This document shows, piece by piece, positions 1 through 13,700 of a stretch of DNA of 64,000 nt (the stretch's first letter is position 1; each line of letters opens with the position of its first letter). A program made the translations under genes and the position numbers. This DNA comes from Atrichornis clamosus (lineage: Eukaryota; Chordata; Aves; Passeriformes; Menuridae). Where the stretch lies: positions 26,425 through 90,424 of the forward strand of contig WBMZ01011399.1 of NCBI GenBank assembly GCA_013400975.1. The letters are read 5' to 3'. The notes beneath the pieces were generated by a model. It did no database searches and was not told the origin of the DNA. It saw only the letters and a program-made list of their open reading frames with translations.

Positions 1-2106
1 TATAAAATTGGGCACTGATTCAGCCAAGCACAAAAGTATGCACTTACATTTCAGATGGTAAACACTGATTATAGTCACAATGCAAGTATTGTTGTTGTTG
101 TCGTCAAGGGGACGCACAGGATTAAATGCAAGTGCTTTACTGGATTGATGTTTTGATCTCTTTTTACTTGTGTCTAATCCTATGTCTGAGTCAGACCATA
201 AGCCCCTGAACACAGAAAAAATACCCTTCTGTGACCAGAAGATATATCACACACAAAAACAGGCGTGTGAGAGAAGGGTTAACCGTACTTTTGTAACACT
301 GGATGCAACTCCAGGTTTCACTTCACACTTGTGTGAGATTAAGAGCAACTCTAAAGAAAAAATAAATCCATACTTACTGTCAGATATTCTTCCTCTCTCT
401 GGGAAAAATTTGAAAAGGTGGAGTGGGGGGTAAGGCAAGGGATGTGCATGTGCTGGCTGGAGCCAAACAATAGGGTGGTTCTGAGGTCACGATGGGGCTC
501 TAGGAGCCTCACAGTTTTCCAGTTCCACTTTGTGGCAGCTGCAGGACCAGTCAGGCCCTGCTCACCTATCTCCTGCCCTGGCTCTAGGCTCTGCCAGGAC
601 TCTCCTCTTGGGGGCTGCACGGTAAATGGAAAATGCCAACAGCATCTCCCAGACTTTTCTTTTCCCTGGGATGTGGGACCTGGCTATGCCAATGCCTCTG
701 AAAGCAGCACCTGCCCTTTGTCACGGTGCCAACTGCCAAAAGAAGAACTCCAGGGTCAGGATCTTTCATCTGAAGGGGCAGGAAAACTTTGGTTTAGCAG
801 TTAAACCACAGAAGTCCATGGCTGCTGCAAGAAGGAGGGGAAAGAAGTGAGTTCTGCGGGACACAGAGAGCAGCTCTTTGCTGCACCCAGCTCAACACAG
901 CAAGTAATTAGTGCATTTCAAGGTCAATACATTGCAATTGATTTTCCTCTCACCAATGTAAACTGGGAATAATTCCATCACAGTTGATGTAAACATTAGT
1001 ATAAAACTGGTTTAAGTCAGAAAAGCGCTGGGTTGAATGTGCTACTATACCAAAAAGCTGGTTTCCTAAGAACAGTCTTTATTTCCTTGTAACTATGTCT
1101 ACCATCAATAAAATTGCCATGATTATCTTTATTTGTTCTAACACCATTGCTCAGGTTCAGACTGTAATAGAAAGCGCTTTCAAGTCAAAAGTCAAAGGCC
1201 CATAAAAATCCACAAGCTTCCTTCTCATGTACCACAAGCTTTACTCCTGAACAGCCAGGCTGAAGGCATCACCAGCCGTAACATATCCAGTACCCTGAGT
1301 GAACTTCAAACATGAACACCATCATCCTCTCCACCTTTGTGCTTCTCCTTCAACAGAAATTGAAGTGCTTCTCCTCTTTTCTCTAAGGATAGTCACAGAG
1401 ACTCTTCTACTGTGCATGAAAGAGGATTTTTTTCTGATTAAGGCACAGCCTCATCAACACTGACATCCCATATAGCAAGAGCTGATGTTCCCTATTAACT
1501 GCAAGGAAAGTACAGGTCCTTTGCCACACTCAAAAATTTTTTTAAAAAAGTTGTGGCTCAAATTTTATATATAAAAGGCAAATCCCCAAACCAGGACCCG
1601 ATGCTTGCCTTTTGCTGTGTGCTTGTGCAGGATGATGTCCCACACCACACTCAGGTGAACTTAGAGCTATCCTGGGGTCCCACAGCAAGGGGCAGCGAGG
1701 GATGTGGAGGGGCACATGGAGGGGGACTGCAACAATAAGTTGTCCTGCAGAACTGACAAAGCCTGGGTTTAACAGCCAGCCCCCACCTCCAAAGCAGCGG
1801 AGGAATTTTGTAAACCACCCCAGAATAAAATCAGAAAAACTTCTTGATGTACTTCGAAAGGGAGACAGCAGATTTTCCTGACTGCTGCTGACTGGAGCCA
1901 GGGCATCTCTGCTGTGTGATACCCAAAGCAAGGGGCTGTCTGCTTTGTGCAAACAACATCCTGCCTCTCACAGCCTGGATTTATCCTGCTGGAAATTTAC
2001 TCAGAGATGCTGCTGTCAAAAGTTTAAGCCCACAGTTGCCATAAGAAAGAGATTTGTTCTCTAGAGGTTTCTAAAGCTAGCTATTTTCTCCATGCTTACA
2101 GACAAT

Positions 2107-2139
2107 AGATGATCATGATACTTCTTCTTATGATCATCT
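2107..2139. repeat. Inverted repeat, 10-bp arms
   Basis: The arms agatgatcat (2107-2116) and atgatcatct (2130-2139) are exact reverse complements around a 13-base spacer. Each arm is itself built on the palindrome tgatca. Possible protein-binding dyad or chance. Confidence 0.85.
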
Positions 2140-5100
2140 TTATCATTACTGTTTAAGTAAACCTATCCAATGAGTCCTGAAGAAGGCAGAACACAAAGCT
2201 TGAGCTCTCTATTTGGGTCAAGTTTCTCTCAGTTTAAACTAAGTATGTAAAAGCATAACAATACTATCAAACGCAGATCCAAAGCTTAGCAAAACATTTG
2301 ATTCTCACACCAATTATTATCTCTCAGTAAGCCGACATCTGTGGGATCACTCCTGGGCCTTTTAATTTAGCATGTCTTCTAATTAAAGAAAGATTAACTG
2401 TACTTCCAATAATTGCTCCTCCTACCTCTGTCAGGCTCAAGCTTCTGTCTTCCTCCCAAGCTCCAAGGGAGGGGAGCAACCTGGAAACACATCCACCACA
2501 GTCCCTCTGCCACCTGCAGGGCAGAGCCCCAAGGCACCTGCTCCACCACAGCCCTGGCTTCCCTGGAGACACCTTCTGAGGAAGAGACTCTCCCTGTGGC
2601 AGGATGAAGGCTGGATGAAGCCATCTCCAGGGTTTGAACCTTGCTGCTTCTCACAGAGCTGGTGGTAGAAAATTCACTCCCTCCTTCCAAAGCTGTGGTC
2701 AGGTGCCTGAACTTAAATGGGACAAATCTTGGTGCTTGAGCTGAGGACTGAACAGGCAGTCTTCCATCACCCCACAACCATCTCAAGCCCAACTCTGCCT
2801 TTATCCAAAGGGACATGCCATTCAACTCTGCTCACCCATAGTACTTTCTGGTGACTCTGTGGACATCTCCCAACCAGAAAAACCTACCTAAAATCCCTCC
2901 CTAGTGTCCACAAAACCAGCCAAGCTGGCAGATGGTCAGCAGAGCACATGCACACAAACACAGCCCCGCAGCCGCTCAAGGATAATAAGGAGAATATGCA
3001 AAAAAAACTAGAGCTAGGACAGATAGCTCTAGATCTCATTGACCTTGATGAGGGAAAGCACCCAGTGTTAAATGAGTTTTGGGAGTGGTAAAGAAAAGTC
3101 CAGCCATTCATTTGGCCCTGGCACAAATCCCACCCCTGCTAACTTCCCATGGTAGTGGATTTTCTGTCATCTCCCCCGTACACCATTCCTTGAAGACTAT
3201 GGTAAGGACACAGCTGGAGCCAGAGACTAGCCATAAGAGGGTCTGCCAATATTTCCACTTGCAGAAATATCCTATGAAAGAGCAATCCCTTTGACACACA
3301 CCTTGGGATACACACACATAAACTTCCCAACCACTCTCTCCCACAAAGTGTAAGTATTCATGATTTATCTGCCTGCCAGTGTGACCTCTCATAGGTGGTG
3401 TGCACAAAAAGAGAAGTGCTACACCTGAGGGTGGGGGTTCACTGTCCCTCTGCCTGCAGCACAGAGGTGGCAGACAGACAGACAGCACAGGCACCAGCCC
3501 CAGTGGCTGCAGGTGACACCCACCCACCTGCTCCTGACGGATGAGCAGGCTTTTCCCCACACTGTCAAAGGGCCAGAACACATCTGCTAGGCTCAGCCCT
3601 CATCCATGCAGGTTTTTGAGCCCTCCATCCTGCTTGGCTCCACTACAAGGTTGCTCCTCAGTTCACTGGGAGATTTACTTCCTCACTAAGAAGTGCATAG
3701 AGCTGGGAAGAATATGGCAAGGGGATGTTGGGAAACCTTCTAATTACAAACAAGGAGCTGGAACCCAGATGCTGGGAGCAGCTGTGTGCCCAGACAGGCA
3801 TTCACACTCAGGTGGTGTGAGTGCAGCAGCTCCAGCAGCTCACAGTGCGGGATTTCAGCAGGCTCACTCCCACCCAAACCTGCTGCACTCTAACCCACAG
3901 GCCAGTGTGCACACTGGGCCCAGCCTGTGGCAGTGCTTGGCCCCACCTCTGGCATCCCCTCGTTGTGGGGGCACCAGGGCTTCCTTGGACCCAAGGTGTG
4001 GGCTGGTCCTCATCTACCTCCCCATCAGCAGAAGGTCCCTGGGCCCACCCTAATTCCATCTCCACCGAGCTCTGTAGAGCTTCTGATGTACAGTTTTCTG
4101 AGACAAGCAATACTAAGCTAAAATCAAAACATATTCAGAACTTTTTCTACATATGGCTTACTATGAAAGCAGTGGTTAGACAGCCCAGGTACACCAGTTG
4201 GTCCAGTAGAAGGGATGTGAACAGGTCACTCCACCCTGTGCAAATCAAGTCGGGACATCAGTACTGATCACGGACTTCACAAACAGCAGTGGACCTTATT
4301 CTCATGAAAGCTCATCAAAATGAGCGGTATACCCATTCCACTCAAGAGAATTTGATATCGGACAATTTTTTAATTTCTCCGTAAAACAGACTCTTGCTCA
4401 CTCTCATTCAAAATCAAAGAGCCACTTCATCAAACACTGCTTCTCCTCTACAGACAAATTTTGCAGATGGCAGAGAGGGTTCATGTCGGATCTGCTGCAG
4501 ACTTTTGAGTGTGACACTGGTACACTCACCGGTCATGGGTCTCACATTTGCAACACCATGGAATACCACCTTCTCCCCACCACCCACCACTCTCCCTCCC
4601 TCCCCATTTTATCTGCAGCTCTCTGATACAATGACATCACTTCATTGTGACATCTCCTGGGCCAGGCAAATGCTCAGTCACAGCAATAACAAAGATGGGC
4701 CATGACTCACTCCTGCCCCATGTGGAACAAGACTTCATTCCTGCTCTTCTTCCTTCTCCACCCATCATTTCAAAAAAAGCCTGTATAATACATAAGGCTT
4801 AGACTGGCCCTACTGCCACCCTGGCCAGTCCTCAAGCATAGATTGTTTCACAGACAATGCTCTGCAAAGACAAGTTTCTTCACAACACTTTAAAATCCAT
4901 CTTTCTGGGTGGTTTCCCTGCAAGTTCAAGTACAAGCCTTTTTTACGTGGGAAAGCGGGGCTGCTTGTATGCAGACAGCCCCTAACTATGGCATTTGAAT
5001 TAAGGGCTGAAACATGTTCCAGCTTGTATTGTAACAACTTGTAAAAATAATCCCTTATAACACCCGCTCGCGTTCCTACCCTGGTGCAGCAGTGGGACAG

Positions 5101-8100
5101 GGACAAGGAGGTTCTGCACCACCACAGCTCCCCACCACCAAACCCCTTCTCCTGCATCACCCTGCCAAAACGGAGAGGTGTGGGCAACAGGGCTTGGACT
5201 GGGTCAGACCCATCCCCAGGGCACCCACCCTGCACATTTCACCCCAGGGACTGTCCTGTGTCGCCACAGCCTCCCCAGGTAGAGAGGAGATCCTTCACCT
5301 CTGTCACAGCTCTCCAGTGGCTTCAGTCCTGCTTCACACATGGTGATGGGCTGGGAGCAGGACAGCCCTGCAAAAGGCTCCTGCACAGAGCCACCTTTCT
5401 CTTGGCAGAAAGGGGAGGCAGTCAGGATGCTCCCATGACCACCAGCAACACCACACCATTCCCATGACCCAGGACATCTGGGTGCCTGACAGGCCTATGT
5501 TTGTAACAGTCACCTCAGTGCCCCATTCTGCGGGGACTGATGAACTTCTTCTCAAAAAAAGAAATTAAAAAACACCCAGTCTTACCAGGGAATAGAGCTT
5601 CTTCTCTCTTGCTTTTTTTTTTAAACAAACAAAAAAACCCCCAAAATATTGTGCAATGACAGGTTTAAGTATCACACTTAACATTTAAGAAATCTGAGAT
5701 TGTTTAAAGGGAAGATTTTACTCTACAGGCACAGAATTTGGAAGGGTGAGCAAGCCAGCTTCTCCACCAAAGTGTTGCTGCAAACAGCATCCCCTGCAGC
5801 CAGGGCATCACCTGCAGCTGTGCTGGCCAATACTGAGGTCAGTACCTTATTTTTTGGAAGGAAGTGGGGGGAAAAGAGAAAGGTTCATCTTACCTTGTGA
5901 CTATTGGCACAGAGCTTGGGACCTTCATCGCACACACGTTAAAGTCAGTGAACTCATATTTACAGGACAATTTTTATCTTCTCACTCTGCTCAAAGCAGA
6001 ATGACTCCTCCTTTCTATCCCTTAGCAACTCCTTCTCCTCAAGACCTAAATCAACCTGTCTGATTTTTCTTTTCCTTTTTTTCACTTTTTCTCTTCCCTG
6101 GTCTTGGAAGTTTGAACAAAAAGACAAAAGGAGAGAGCTGACAGAAGAACTAAATATGGAAACATTCAACCTCACTAATCAACATGAAGAGCTCTCAGAC
6201 ATGAAGAAGCTCTGACAAGGAGACTTGCACAGACTCCAGCATACTGCTTCAGACGTGCCATGTATTTGTGTACCTTCCTGAATGGTCTCAGGGGCCCCAC
6301 ACTCCACATGAATTCAAAGGTGCCATTCCTGGCCGTGCCTCCCGCATTCCCTCATCTCTCACAGCTGGACTCCCTGGAAGTACATTTCCCCTGGCACTGC
6401 AGCACCAGGACAAAATGCGGCAACCTCAATCACTGCCCATTTCTTCTCTACATTGCCTTTTTCACCTGTTTGAACTTTCAAACCAGGAGAAAAGCACAGA
6501 TTATAAAGCTTTACAGTGGGAATCTATCCCTTAATTGTGGTAATCTCCCTCTGCTCTGCCTTACTTGCTCTTACCCATAGCCAGACCAAAACACAGTCAC
6601 TTAAAGATCCAAAATCCTAAATCAGGACAAGGGCAAAGGCCATTACAAACGCTTTGGTGAAGCTGAGCTAAACACAACCTTTTATTCTGTTTTATAACAA
6701 TGCTTTGTCATTCACCAGGGCCCAGGAATGATGCTGCTGCTTCCCTCAGAAACTTGTCCCAGACTGAAAATTGTAAAATTGCAAAATCCTTTCTGTTCTA
6801 AACTGTCTGAATACAGCCAAGTTTCACTGTGAGGTTCAATCCATTAGCTGATTAAAAGCTATAGATCACGCTGTCTTGGACACATTCAGGCCATTATGAA
6901 TAAGACCTGTCAGAAAAGCTTCTGGCACAACTGGTATCTTTGAAATTGCTAGGGCTCCAGTTAATAAAACTTCCCGTTCAATCCTTCTTCAATCCCACAA
7001 TACCAACAGGAAAAGAAATTTATGGTATTCTATGAAATTACATATTTAGAAATGAGTTACAGGTACAGAAACTTTAATTCCCAAACAACAACAAAAACAG
7101 CATCTCAAAAGAATACCCAAGCCATTCTTGCATGCCAGCGACAGTCTGTTTATGAGAACTGAAAAAAAACATTTAAAAATCACTGATTAATTCTAGTGCC
7201 AACTTTCAGATTTGCTTCTGACAAAGGAAAACTTTGAAGTTTCTCTACAGACAACTTTCTTCATATCCATCTATTTCTCCCCATCATGTCTAAAAAACAT
7301 CAAACATCCCTCAACCCAATGCATCTAACTATTATTGACTGCTCTTGAAAGCCATCAGTTTCCCAGAGCAGGATTTGAAGTTAAAAAAAAAAAATCAGGA
7401 TAAATAACACAGTTTTTCAGGGTTTGCAAATAAATGCTCACTGCCAAATAGCAGCCTCTGGTTTTGAGTGTCACTATGGGTGTGGAGCTCTTTCCAACTC
7501 AACTCCCCACGTGGAAGGACAGCCAGTTCCTAGGATTCAGCAAGGCACTTTCCTAATGCTTACAATTTAGCTGTACTCCCAAGGATCGGGTGGGAACCTG
7601 CACTTGTCTGGGAGGCCCCATCTTTCCTGTGCTAGCACAAAAATACCACTACCTGTGGCCAAATTAGGCAAGCAAATCAGGAGAATGCAATTGGCTTTTG
7701 GACACCCCCAAGCTTACTCTGCTGCTGCTTCTGACATTGGTTCTGTCTTGACAGGGAGACAGGAAGAAAACCACTGTGCCTCCTCTGCCCAAGTAAATTC
7801 CCCCTCATTTCTGTCAAGGAACTCATTCCTTATAAAAGCACTCTGTAAATGCACCTGGACCTGCTATTGTCTTTTTTTAAGTGTCGTGGCAAGCCCCCTA
7901 TTGCAGGAGATTTACAAGACTTCCTAAAGGCTCAGCAAGCCTTCTCACTCTCAAAATTTGTACGATAAATAAGTCAAGATTTTTCATCGGTACATTACAA
8001 GGACATTTAAGCACTTGCCTCTTAGAGCAGCAAACCTAAATCTTCTCCAATTGCTGGCTGCACATGATTTACCTAAATATTTACCCGTGTAGGCTTCAAA

Positions 8101-8771
8101 TGATCAGAGAGGCTGTACAGGTTCTCAGTGTATTCAGTGTTCACGGCCATGAAAGAAATTGTTCATGCAAATATTTTTAGCTCAGTTTATATTTGCCAGG
8201 TAGTTGCTGTGTCCCAATCCCAAACTCACCAAGGCAAAGAAAAGACCCTGTAATTATTTATTACTACTTCTTCACCTGCCATTCTGTATGAATGGTACCC
8301 TGTGAGTATTTGCATGTTTTGTGACCTTGTGAACAATTTTATTGTAGGATGTAGAAAAGCAGCTTTTCAGAGTGACAGGGAATCATTTACAACCTGCACA
8401 GTCGGGTAAATGATTTAAGTGCAACTCCACACACATATCAGTATTCTTCCCACGGTATTACTTCTAAATGTATGCTTATTGTTAAAGAGAAAAAAATACA
8501 GGAGAAAAAAAATATTATGCAATCATGGCTACATTTGCTCTAGAAAAAAAATGTTATCCTACCAAATTCCCTGGGCCTTACTACCCCATTTAATGAACAG
8601 CTAACAATAAAATTATCAGATGTTGTCCATTTTGACCATCAAATAATTTAAATAACAATAGTCATCTCAACTGATGGATCACAATCAGAATATCAAAAAC
8701 TGGGGTTTTTCCTGATGAAACTCTGAGGATGAAGAGCAGTGTTTCTCCAGGAAAAGGGCTTAGAGCGACAG

Positions 8772-8798
8772 AATATGCATACATAATAAATGCATATT
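8772..8798. repeat. Inverted repeat, 9-bp arms with ATGCAT cores
   Basis: The arms aatatgcat (8772-8780) and atgcatatt (8790-8798) are exact reverse complements around a 9-base AT-rich spacer. The ATGCAT cores resemble degenerate POU-type half-sites. There is no further support for binding. Confidence 0.85.
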
Positions 8799-9514
8799 AT
8801 AAATACAGCATTTATTTACTTTGGAAAAGGGAGGGACTTTTGGAGCAATGGGAAGGGTGGTTTTAACCCTTTTTTGCTCTTCAGTTCCTAAAAGCTTTCT
8901 AGTGGCACTACACACACACATTTGCAGAGACCTCGCAGGTAATAAATACACTATAAACTGCCAATTACTGTGCAAATGGGCTGGGAAGCCAAGCAGCCAT
9001 TCAAGCACACCCCAGGGGGAACAGGGCAGGTAACATCTGACTACCACGGACTTTGAAGGACAATCCAGGGTTCGGGATCATGTGATGTTTTATTGTTGAG
9101 ACTGTTTTTCCCCCCGTTTGCCATGTTTTTTATGCACAAATACGGTTATGCACTTGCTGATAAACTGCTGTCATCTGAAACTGGGAAGAAAACACAGCGT
9201 TTATCTCAAAAGGAAACAAGTGATCACCAATACTCCTAGAAGCCTTGACCTTCAAAAATAAGAGCTTGATTTCTTAGGGCAGCAAGACTGTGAAACAAGG
9301 ACATAAGAAATTAATAGAATGGCAACTGGACTGATACCACCAAGTCTGTAACAGAAAGTTTTCAAGACTCATGAGCTACTTCAATCAACCAAATACACTC
9401 CTTAGTTGAACTCATACATATCTAACAAGTGTTACCAAAAAAAAACCCCCCAAATCTGTGCCACCTGCACTTGGAACAAAAAACCAGGTAAGTAAAGGAA
9501 ATATTTTGACAAGG

Positions 9515-9875
9515 ACAAGATTAATCAAAGGTCTGGACCTGTGAGAGATGAGTGAAGTGATCAGATTTGCTCTGAGGTCAGAAAACACATCAAAGGTTGC
9601 CACAAATAGAAACAAACCGATTTGTTCTCCACAATGACAGTGTGCAGAACAGGAACTTAAGGACTCAAATTGCAGCAACAAAGATCTAATTTAGACATTA
9701 GGGAAAGTTTTTTTCCAATTGTAAAGATAAGCTGGAGCAGGTTTGCTGAGGGAGCCTGTTGAATTTCCCATGTTGAAGACTTTTACAAACTGAATAGACA
9801 AACTCAGCCAACATGGCAAGGATAGCCTAGCTGGTGTAAGAGGGTAGACTCCTGAAATAACTCCCCAAGCTAGTC
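9515..9875 (+). mobile_element. CR1 LINE fragment, 3' end, diverged
   Basis: The segment follows the order of the CR1 3' region on the plus strand. About 9618-9660 matches the block describing a 'ttgttctcc ... acagtgtg ... acagga' stretch. About 9660-9705 reads ctcaaattgcagcaa then ttagacattagg, a CR1 hallmark. About 9726-9780 reads aagataagctggagcagg then gagcctgttgaatttcc, matching the conserved run before the 3' UTR. The last part (about 9826-9875) matches the 'tagctgg ... agactcctgaa' tail but is decayed, and no ATTCTATG octamer tail remains. The copy is 5' truncated, as most CR1 copies are, and is antisense to the inferred host gene. It has no intact ORF. CR1 subfamily cannot be set by eye. 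Confidence 0.75.
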
Positions 9876-10694
9876 TTAGGAAAGTAAGACAGATTCCTGG
9901 ACTGAGAAATGGTAAATGCTACTATCAAGAAAGAGGAGTTCCTCCTGTTTATGGGCAAGGACAGGAGGAAGGACAATGCTGATTGAAGGTTGGAAGGAAC
10001 ATGATTTGCCTTCAAAACTTTTGTTGGCTGGTATAGCTTAGGCTCGTGATGGCAAACCAATGACTCTCTTATTGTATAAATGGTTACGCCACAATGTATA
10101 TGCACTGCTTGTTTAGTGCTAAATACAGACTACTATTGATAAAAGATTACAAACAAGGTTTTAACAGATACAAAAACAACAGTGCATAGATCCTTATGCC
10201 ACAGGATCTCAAAACACATCAACCAGGCTCCCACTGCAGGTAGTGACATCCCCACTTTACACAGACAGAGCTTGGTTTTCCATCTGTAGTCAGGTCATGG
10301 TGATGGAAGGGAGGTACAGACATCCCAGACAAAGTGTTCACAATCTTCCCATCCTCCCAGCACTATTTATGCCGTGAGATTGCCAGCTGATATAAATCCA
10401 CTGACTTCTTAAAGACTACTTAAGGTCACAGAGCATCTTGCCTAAACTGAAGAACGGCACAGGCTCCAGAGGATTGAGAAGTAACTCACTGGGGAAAACA
10501 TGGGTCTGAAATTAGCTGACAGAAGACCTGAGGTGGCTAACAGGAGCTCAGCAGGCTCTGGAACTGCATTAGCTTCCAGATCCATATATCTGTGTCTGTG
10601 TTTTTTCCACTAAAAACAAGTGTTTAGAAGACTAGAAAGCTACCTTTGATGAACATGGGAACTGAGGATATTTCTTTTTGACCATGAGATGACA

Positions 10695-10732
10695 TTTATT
10701 TTTAAAAATAATAAAATAAAAAATGAAAAAGA
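10695..10732. repeat. A/T-rich low-complexity tract
   Basis: About 38 bases consist almost only of A and T, with a run of degenerate AAAAT/ATAAA units. It may be a decayed poly-A or simple repeat. No recognisable mobile element is attached upstream. Confidence 0.7.
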
Positions 10733-13700
10733 ATTTGGCATGTAGGTGTATTTTAAACATCAAGTAACATTTTCACCCAAACGTAACCCTAAAATCACAA
10801 GTACACTTCCAGGTGAACAGAATGACAGCATAGTTACCTTTGCAGCAGCATCTGCTCCAAGCACTTGCTCGCATTGTTTGCTGTCCCCAGGGAACAAGAC
10901 AATACTGCTACAATGCAAGCAGAGGCTTGGGAAAGGAGATAACGCCCCAAACCATCATTTCTCAGGCTCACTGAAGAGCTGGTACAGATATGATAAACAA
11001 ACTATTGAAACTCCTTGACAATGGTCAAAAAGAAATTTATTCCCGGAGACTCATTTCCAAGTTTGCGAAATATGTTAGACTGGCAAAAAACTTCAAGATC
11101 ACTCCTTGCACACTAGCAACACTTTAAAAAAGACATTTTGGAAGGTAAGTAGCCAAGGACACTCACTGCCAGATGTGGCTTCCTGCTTATGAGGACTTTT
11201 CAGGTGATCCAAGATACAAGCCTTGTCACGAGAAGCTTGTATGTACACTGTGCTGAAGAAACACTGAACCAGTGTGTTAGGTTTGTCTAAGGCAGAAAGC
11301 CTTAGCAGCTTGCCATGCACGCCCTGTGCAACAATGCTCAGTTCTGGGCTTTTTCTGGAGGACATCAGTTGCTCACACCGGGTACCACTTTCCTATCTGG
11401 TTCGGAACACAGGTTTGGGCAGGATCCTGGTTCTTGGGTCCTGCTGCCCACAAACCAACTGTCATTCAGCCAATCCATCCAAGTCCCTGCATGCAACAAG
11501 ATCACCACCCTTGAAGGCAACCAGCTTTCAGGTTGGCATCTCATTCCTTGGCACGACCTTTCAGCAGTAGGTTCTCAAATGAGGACAGATTTCTGCCCCT
11601 TTTTTACTCCCTGAAGGCTTAGCTTCTGGTGTCTTAATTTATGAGCATGCCCCTTACACCTTCAGATTAGCTATCTGAAGACAACTTCAATATATGTCAA
11701 TCACTAGATTGCTCACAGAGTTGTTATTTTCCTATCTATTTTAGCTGTTGGAGTTATCTGACAACATTTTTATCTACAATCTCCTCTGACCTAGTAGGAT
11801 TTTACTGTGAGCTGCATTTGGTAGGATACAGCCACAAAATATGGTTTTCTTTTAGATTTTCTCTTCTCACCCAAGGGATCACTTCTGCCCACATGGTAGA
11901 AGACATTTTCCTGTCAAACCACTGAATATGGATACACCAATACTATCCTTCAGGGCAGGTCCCAAAGTTTCAGAGCTGCCTAAGAAGGAGCAGCTGCTCA
12001 TTAGAATTTTTTTTTCCCAGAGAAAATACTTTTTCAAGCTGAGAATTAAATTTAGTTTACCTCTTTGGGATCTCTCTGTGCCTGGTAAGTTGGAAGCTTT
12101 ACAGACACAACTAGCAGCAGGGAAACAACATGGGACACAACAGACTGTACAGAACAGATTTTCTATTTCTCTCCCCTTTTCCTTCCTCCTCTCTCCAATA
12201 CATTTCTTACCACCTCCTTGAAAGTGATGGGGTTGTAAATGATGAGGAAAGCATCTTGAATCTCAGAATCTAATATAATGCTCTGGAGATAAAAACATCC
12301 CAGTAAAATGGCTCAGCTTAAGCATTGTTAATTATTTAGAGGAAAAGTGCCAAAAATATTCTAATTAGACTCAGTTCTATTATCCTCCTGCAGCTGCCTT
12401 TGCGGAGGAACTTCCAGAGCTCTTTACTCTGTGTATCTTAAAAATCTGTATCTTAAAACTTTTCTACAGGAAAATGAATAACAAAACAGCACCTAAGTGC
12501 CTGTCTGAATAGAGAAGCTCTGGACCACCTACAAATATGTGGCACTTTGTGCCCTGTGGCTTTTTGCTTCCTCTCAGTTGCAAGCATACGCTGAGTCCAA
12601 GAAATTTATGTACAAGTTTGTGTTTTCCATCTTTCTTGCTCATCTTCTAAAGGATGCTGCTGTTCTATGTGCTGGTTTTAGACATCAACTCAACATGAAA
12701 AAAAGAAAATATGCTGACAGCTAATTTAGTTTATGTTTTCATCGTCCACTCTGATGGAGTGGATCAGATCTTCGAGTCTGACTTCCAGTACAGAATGCAG
12801 TGACTCCTGAATCTATTCCTACATCCATAAAAGCTGTATTATAATTATGGCAACATTAATACTGAGCCTTCTGCTTCCTATTGAAAACTAAAGGCAATAT
12901 ACTGAAGAAAGCATCTTTGAATTATGGGATATGATATAATCATCTTGGCATTTTTCTGAATGACAATTCAATTATCTCTATCCTAGAGATACACAAGCTT
13001 TGCTCAGGTCAATCAATCTGTTATCAAACATAATACAGCTATTTGGAGTACCAATTAGCAATGAAGATTAGGTGAATACCAGTTTAGCTTTTTATGTATT
13101 TACATATAATTAATTTTCATGCAACTATTACTGGATAAAAAGATAGTTTTTACAAATGACTCCTTTTGATTGTCTTGCAGGCTGCTGTAACTTGCTTTTC
13201 ACTCATCTAACACAGCTTTACTGAGTTCTCAGGCAAGCATTTGCTTATTTTGAATGCTACTATTTATGTTAAATATCCATTTGAAAATGTCCCCTACCAA
13301 ACCTCTAGACCTGAAGTCAACTAAAGTACAGACTAGAATCAGGTAACACCAATTTTTCAAGGGCTTTGCTCAGTGATTTTCTTGGCTACCCTCTCATAAT
13401 GGAAAATGCCACCCAACACAGACAATAAGATTTCAGACCCTAACAAAACATAACCATGCAATGGGTCTTACATTAAGAAGCTGCAAAACTAAACACAGGC
13501 CAAAAGAGAATCACTAATTTATTAAAGCAACACCATGAACTACTTGGAGACGGCCTGTGTTTCGTATCACACCTGCATTGAACATTACGGAATCACACCT
13601 GAACTTCAACAGGGTTTCTCTGCAATGTCACTCTAAATCATCACCACCACCAGACTGGTAACATGACCCATGGCACATCTTACTGCTAATTCTGCAGTCT

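Larger units (their letters stand above)
1..9514. other. Non-coding stretch, no supported gene
   Basis: Mostly unique sequence with moderately GC-rich patches (about 420-800, 1600-1950, 2400-2800, 3400-4100, 5080-5470) alternating with AT-rich ones. Open frames here reach 170 codons but overlap one another on both strands and show no domain, signal peptide or splice-consistent pattern. Poly-A or poly-T runs occur at about 5613-5637 and 7383-7394. No mobile element is recognisable by eye. Confidence 0.5.

Noticed and set aside
7440..7510. CR1 tail suggested by tctttccaactcaactcc
   Set aside because: The match is limited to a few words and the upstream sequence does not follow the CR1 3' UTR order.
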